Assembly (NCBI RefSeq): GCF_902804485.1
Contig: NZ_CADCST010000082.1
Coordinates: 62,001-126,000 of the forward strand
Source: Flavobacterium collinsii
GTDB taxonomy: Bacteria; Bacteroidota; Bacteroidia; Flavobacteriales; Flavobacteriaceae
Direction of reading: 5' to 3'
Length of the DNA: 64,000 bases
Positions within the stretch are counted from its first letter, which is position 1. Each line of letters opens with the position of its first letter. This document shows, in pieces, positions 60,684 to 64,000 of this stretch. Below the pieces are notes generated by a model. It was given only the letters and a program-made list of their open reading frames with translations. It had not been told where the DNA came from and did not search any database. A program made the translations under genes and the position numbers.

Positions 60684-62111
60684 ATGACTAAAACTGCTCA
60701 ATCGGTATGGGAAAACTGTTTGTCTTTTATAAAGGACAATATTCAAGATCAAGCATACAAAACTTGGTTTGAACCAATCAAATCAGTTGAGCTAACCGAC
60801 AACGCGTTATACATTCAAGTACCAAGTAAATTTTTCTATGAATGGCTCGAAGAGCATTACGTAAAATTATTGAAAGTTGCGCTTACCAAAGAACTGGGAA
60901 AAAACGCAAAGTTACTCTATAAAATTAAAATGGAGAACACTTATGGAAATAAACAGCCGTTTACCGAGCAGCTGCCAAGTTCCAACAGAGTTCCGATGAA
61001 ACCGCAAGAGGTTGACGCTCCGTTTAAAAACTTAAATCCTGAACTTAAAAACCCGTTTGTAATTCCGGGGATCAGAAATTTAAAAATTGAATCACAGTTA
61101 AATCCTAATTATAGTTTTGACAATTTCCTTGAAGGAGATTCTAACCGTTTAGCTCGTTCTGCAGGTATGGCTGTTGCCAACAAACCTGGAGGAACATCCT
61201 TTAATCCGTTATTGATTTTTGGAGGAGTTGGATTAGGAAAAACACACCTTGCACACGCTATAGGTGTGGAAGTAAAAGATAAATATCCTGAAAAAACGGT
61301 TTTATACATTTCTGCTGAGATTTTCACACAACAATATATTGATTCGGTAAAAAAGAACAATCGTAATGATTTCATTCATTTTTACCAATTAATCGACGTT
61401 TTAATTATTGATGATGTTCAGTTTTTATCTGGAAAATCAGGAACTCAGGACGTATTTTTCCACATTTTTAACTACTTGCACCAAAACGGAAAGCAGGTAA
61501 TTTTGACTTCAGACAAAGCTCCTGTTGATATGCAGGATATCGAGCAACGTTTGTTATCTCGTTTTAAATGGGGATTATCTGCTGAGTTACACCAGCCGGA
61601 TTACGAAACCAGAATTTCGATCTTAAAAAACATCTTATATCGTGATGGTGTTGAAATGCCGGAAGATATTATTGAATATGTAGCGCGCAACATCAAAAGT
61701 AACGTTAGAGAATTAGAAGGAGCTATTATTTCCTTAATCGCTCAGTCTTCTTTCAACAAAAAAGAGGTTACTATTGAATTGGCCAAAAGCGTTGTAGAGA
61801 AATTTGTTAAAAACGTAAAGAGAGAAATCTCTATCGATTATATTCAAAAAATTGTATCTGATTACTTTCAGCTTGACATTGAAACACTCCAATCGAAAAC
61901 CCGAAAGAGGCACGTGGTACAGGCGAGACAATTGGCCATGTTTTTTGCAAAGAAATTCACAAAAGCTTCTTTGGCAAACATTGGCTCACAAATTGGAGAT
62001 CGCGACCACGCTACCGTATTACACGCTTGCAAAACAGTTGATAATTTAGTTTCTACAGACAAACAATTCAAAAAATTTGTCGAAGACATTAACAAAAAAC
62101 TAACGCTATAA
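60684..62111 (+). CDS. dnaA: Chromosomal replication initiator protein DnaA
   Basis: The protein has 475 residues: domain I (1-85, 'FKTWFEPIKSVEL'-like), linker, AAA+ domain with Walker A 'GGVGLGKTHLAHA' and Walker B 'LIIDDVQFLSGK', and a C-terminal DNA-binding domain with 'GDRDHATVLHACKTV'. It binds DnaA boxes and opens the origin. It heads a short run with the phosphatase, spaced nine bases. Confidence 0.98.
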   Translation: MTKTAQSVWENCLSFIKDNIQDQAYKTWFEPIKSVELTDNALYIQVPSKFFYEWLEEHYVKLLKVALTKELGKNAKLLYKIKMENTYGNKQPFTEQLPSSNRVPMKPQEVDAPFKNLNPELKNPFVIPGIRNLKIESQLNPNYSFDNFLEGDSNRLARSAGMAVANKPGGTSFNPLLIFGGVGLGKTHLAHAIGVEVKDKYPEKTVLYISAEIFTQQYIDSVKKNNRNDFIHFYQLIDVLIIDDVQFLSGKSGTQDVFFHIFNYLHQNGKQVILTSDKAPVDMQDIEQRLLSRFKWGLSAELHQPDYETRISILKNILYRDGVEMPEDIIEYVARNIKSNVRELEGAIISLIAQSSFNKKEVTIELAKSVVEKFVKNVKREISIDYIQKIVSDYFQLDIETLQSKTRKRHVVQARQLAMFFAKKFTKASLANIGSQIGDRDHATVLHACKTVDNLVSTDKQFKKFVEDINKKLTL

Positions 62112-62120
62112 ACGCGCACC

Positions 62121-62588
62121 ATGCCAGTAAAAATCTTAATGGTTTGTTTGGGGAACATTTGCAGATCCCCTTTAGCTGAAGGTATTTTAGCTTCAAAATT
62201 GCCTAAAAATAATTTCATCGTCGACTCAGCCGGAACCGGATCCTGGCATATAGGCCACTCCCCTGACAAACGATCTATAGCAGTTGCCAAAAAAAACGGC
62301 CTCGACATTGGACACCAAAAAGGAAGACAATTCAAAACTGCTGACTTCACTACTTTTGATTACATCTATGTGATGGATTCTTCGAATTATGACGACGTTA
62401 TCAAACTGGCTCAGAACGAAGCACAAAAAAATAAAGTTTGTTTAATTTTAGACGAATTATTTCCGGGCGAAAATGTAGATGTCCCGGACCCCTACTTCGG
62501 TGTCACCAACGGATTTGACAATGTATATCAAATGTTAGACGAAGTAACCGATATCATTTCGAAGAAACTTATCGAAAAACACTTATAA
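62121..62588 (+). CDS. Low-molecular-weight protein-tyrosine phosphatase
   Basis: The protein has 155 residues. The catalytic loop 'VCLGNICRSPLAEG' holds the nucleophilic Cys and the Arg; the acid/base Asp lies in 'DVPDPYFG'. In other bacteria these enzymes act on tyrosine kinases of capsule synthesis or related targets, which are not in this window. It starts nine bases after dnaA and is probably co-transcribed. Confidence 0.92.
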   Translation: MPVKILMVCLGNICRSPLAEGILASKLPKNNFIVDSAGTGSWHIGHSPDKRSIAVAKKNGLDIGHQKGRQFKTADFTTFDYIYVMDSSNYDDVIKLAQNEAQKNKVCLILDELFPGENVDVPDPYFGVTNGFDNVYQMLDEVTDIISKKLIEKHL

Positions 62589-62622
62589 GTTCTTCTTTTC
62601 CTAACAACATAAAAAGACAGAC

Positions 62623-63336
62623 ATGAAACTTCTCGGAAAACTTTATTTAATTCCAACAACAATGGGTGAAAGCGATCCGATGGATGTTTTACCTCAAACT
62701 GTTAAAAGAAGTATTGATTTTATAGACCACTATATTGTTGAAAACGAAAAAACGGCCCGTAAATCAATAAAAGCGGTATCTCCAGAGAAAAAACAATCCG
62801 AACTAATTCTTTTTACGCTTAACAAACGCACAGAGCCAAGCGAGCATTTAGACTTCATCAAACCTTTACTCGAAGGAAAAAATGTGGGTTTAATGAGCGA
62901 AGCCGGTTGTCCCGGAGTTGCCGATCCAGGTGCTGTAATTGTAAAATTGGCGCATGAAAAAGGAATTCAGGTAGTACCATTGGTTGGTCCGTCTTCTATT
63001 TTATTAGCTATGATGGCTTCTGGTATGAACGGCCAAAGTTTTACTTTCAATGGCTATTTACCAATTGATAAAGACGAGAAAAAATCGGCATTAAAGTATT
63101 TTGAAAAACTGTCTCAGGATAAAAATCAGTCGCAGCTTTTTATTGAAACACCTTATAGAAACAACAAATTAGTAGAAGACATTTTACAAATTCTAAATCC
63201 TTCTACGCATCTGTGTATCGCAGCAGACATTACATTACCAACAGAATTCATCAAAACGATGCGTGTTTCGGACTGGAAAAAATTAAAAGTAGATTTACAC
63301 AACAGACCAACCATTTTTATCATCCATAAAATGTAA
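62623..63336 (+). CDS. Tetrapyrrole methylase family (RsmI-like) SAM-dependent methyltransferase
   Basis: The protein has 237 residues: 'LYLIPTTMGE', 'MSEAGCPGVADPGAVIVKLA', 'VPLVGPSSILLAMMASG' and 'FNGYLPIDKDEK' follow the RsmI/CobA pattern, but the length and motif spelling differ from RsmI (about 220-290 residues, 'DAGTPLISDPG'). It may methylate rRNA or another substrate; I cannot tell. It follows the phosphatase by 34 bases. Confidence 0.8.
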   Translation: MKLLGKLYLIPTTMGESDPMDVLPQTVKRSIDFIDHYIVENEKTARKSIKAVSPEKKQSELILFTLNKRTEPSEHLDFIKPLLEGKNVGLMSEAGCPGVADPGAVIVKLAHEKGIQVVPLVGPSSILLAMMASGMNGQSFTFNGYLPIDKDEKKSALKYFEKLSQDKNQSQLFIETPYRNNKLVEDILQILNPSTHLCIAADITLPTEFIKTMRVSDWKKLKVDLHNRPTIFIIHKM

Positions 63337-63358
63337 AATTGACTTCTAAATCTTATTT

Positions 63359-63871
63359 ATGAAAAAACTATCCGTTCTGCTATTCTTTTGTTTGACACAT
63401 TGTTTTTCCTCTTCTGACACTAAAAAAGTATCAAAAAACACAACCGCAGAACAAAATGTTGCTACAGCTACTGACGATGAAAATACTGTTTCAGAAATAG
63501 ATACCCATACAGACGATAGTGAAATTCAAATAAAAGAAGACACCACCTTTGAAGATACTAATGTTTACATGACACTAGAAGCATTAGATGTTAAACCCGA
63601 ATTCCATGGCGGCTTAAATAAATTTCACAAATTTGTTAACGAAAATTTTATAAAACCCGTTGAAGAGCCAACATTAGAAGGAAAAATACATATTACCTTT
63701 GTTATCGAAAAGGATGGTTCGTTATCAGATATAAAAATAATAAAACATCTTGGCTTCAATACAGCAAACGAAGCTATCCGTGTTCTAAAACAATGCCCAA
63801 AATGGATTCCCGGAGAGCTCAATCACAAAAAAATAAGAGTTTTTAAAACTGACTCTATTATCTTAAAATAG
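63359..63871 (+). CDS. TonB C-terminal-domain protein without membrane anchor
   Basis: The protein has 170 residues. A hydrophobic N-terminal segment ('LSVLLFFCLTHCFSSSD') looks like a signal, possibly a lipoprotein signal with an atypical lipobox. An acidic low-complexity linker (about 25-75) leads to a TonB-C domain ('KPEFHGGLNKFHKFVNENF', 'IHITFVIEKDGSLSDIKII'). True TonB proteins have an N-terminal inner-membrane helix; this one does not, so it may be a periplasmic accessory. Confidence 0.72.
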   Translation: MKKLSVLLFFCLTHCFSSSDTKKVSKNTTAEQNVATATDDENTVSEIDTHTDDSEIQIKEDTTFEDTNVYMTLEALDVKPEFHGGLNKFHKFVNENFIKPVEEPTLEGKIHITFVIEKDGSLSDIKIIKHLGFNTANEAIRVLKQCPKWIPGELNHKKIRVFKTDSIILK

Positions 63872-63916
63872 TTCTTTCATATATCACTCACAAGTTTCCC
63901 CTAACCAAACTTCAAC

Positions 63917-64000
63917 ATGAGTAAACTCCCAAACATTACCACCAGTATTTTTACAGTCATGTCTAAAATGGCTACGGAACACAATGCGATTAACCTATCA
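63917..64000 (+). CDS. Aminotransferase class I/II, N-terminal fragment
   Basis: The ATG at 63917 opens a frame that continues past the window end. The 28 visible residues ('LPNITTSIFTVMSKMATEH' and 'NAINLS') match the start of methionine aminotransferase-like PLP enzymes. The rest is not visible, so the substrate is not assigned. Confidence 0.7.
   Translation, partial: MSKLPNITTSIFTVMSKMATEHNAINLS

Overview
The window looks like a piece of a Flavobacterium-type chromosome (phylum Bacteroidota). Base composition is AT-rich, recognisable ribosome binding sites are essentially absent, and promoters that can be read have the TAnnTTTG -7 box of this phylum. Lineage markers include a SusC/RagA-type plug signature, a dnaJ with only two CXXCXGXG repeats, PorT-like and DUF6268-type outer-membrane barrels, and many lipoproteins. 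The window contains dnaA (60684-62111), so it probably lies close to the chromosomal origin. There is no prophage, insertion sequence, CRISPR array or rRNA. One tRNA (Trp, anticodon CCA) is present. The content is mainly housekeeping and envelope genes, with a few accessory islands.

Layout. 1-2231: the tail of a TonB-dependent receptor and a PepSY membrane protein, probably an iron or siderophore uptake pair. 2440-5498 (minus strand): a TrmH-type RNA methyltransferase, then a compact sulfation cassette (APS kinase, Asp/Asn-hydroxylase-like dioxygenase, sulfotransferase). 5677-10389: sirtuin, purB and a CPA2 cation/proton antiporter. 10557-15927: 1-Cys peroxiredoxin, AEC transporter, a Crp/Fnr regulator with DoxX, an Rrf2 regulator with an NAD(P)-binding reductase sharing an operator-like 17-mer, and meaB. 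15983-24322: LtaS-like sulfatase, MATE pump, outer-membrane barrels and a LytS/LytTR two-component pair. 24499-32660: di-haem peroxidase with a PhoX-like lipoprotein, PPK2, a DUF6929-type protein and a prolyl oligopeptidase. 32823-37093: an ECF sigma factor, a membrane anti-sigma candidate, a VWA protein and a mini-protein; the last three all carry a SusC/RagA plug signature without a barrel. 37278-43327: scramblase-like protein, SDR, mtaB, GNAT and HAD genes. 43490-50915: DUF2007, hydrolase, half DEAD-box protein, sigma-54-type regulator lacking an HTH, NatAB-like ABC exporter, dnaJ and grpE. 51281-56081: tRNA-Trp, hisS, a secreted GyrI-like protein with a YafY/WYL regulator, and a MacB-like permease. 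56210-64000: prmC, GNAT, ribD, HAD, YigZ, thioesterase, dnaA, LMW phosphatase, an RsmI-like methylase, a TonB-C lipoprotein and the start of an aminotransferase.

The three signals most worth following up are these. (1) The sigma/anti-sigma/VWA/mini-plug cluster could be an envelope signalling or assembly system built on barrel-less plug domains. (2) The PAPS-making and PAPS-using cassette comes with a hydroxylase and suggests hydroxylation followed by sulfation of an unknown product. (3) More than ten intergenic gaps are filled with degenerate 7- or 8-base iterations arranged as facing arms. Their sequences differ from gap to gap, but the period and the fold-back layout are kept; many lie between convergent genes or at operon ends, so they may act as terminators or be products of a dedicated amplification mechanism.
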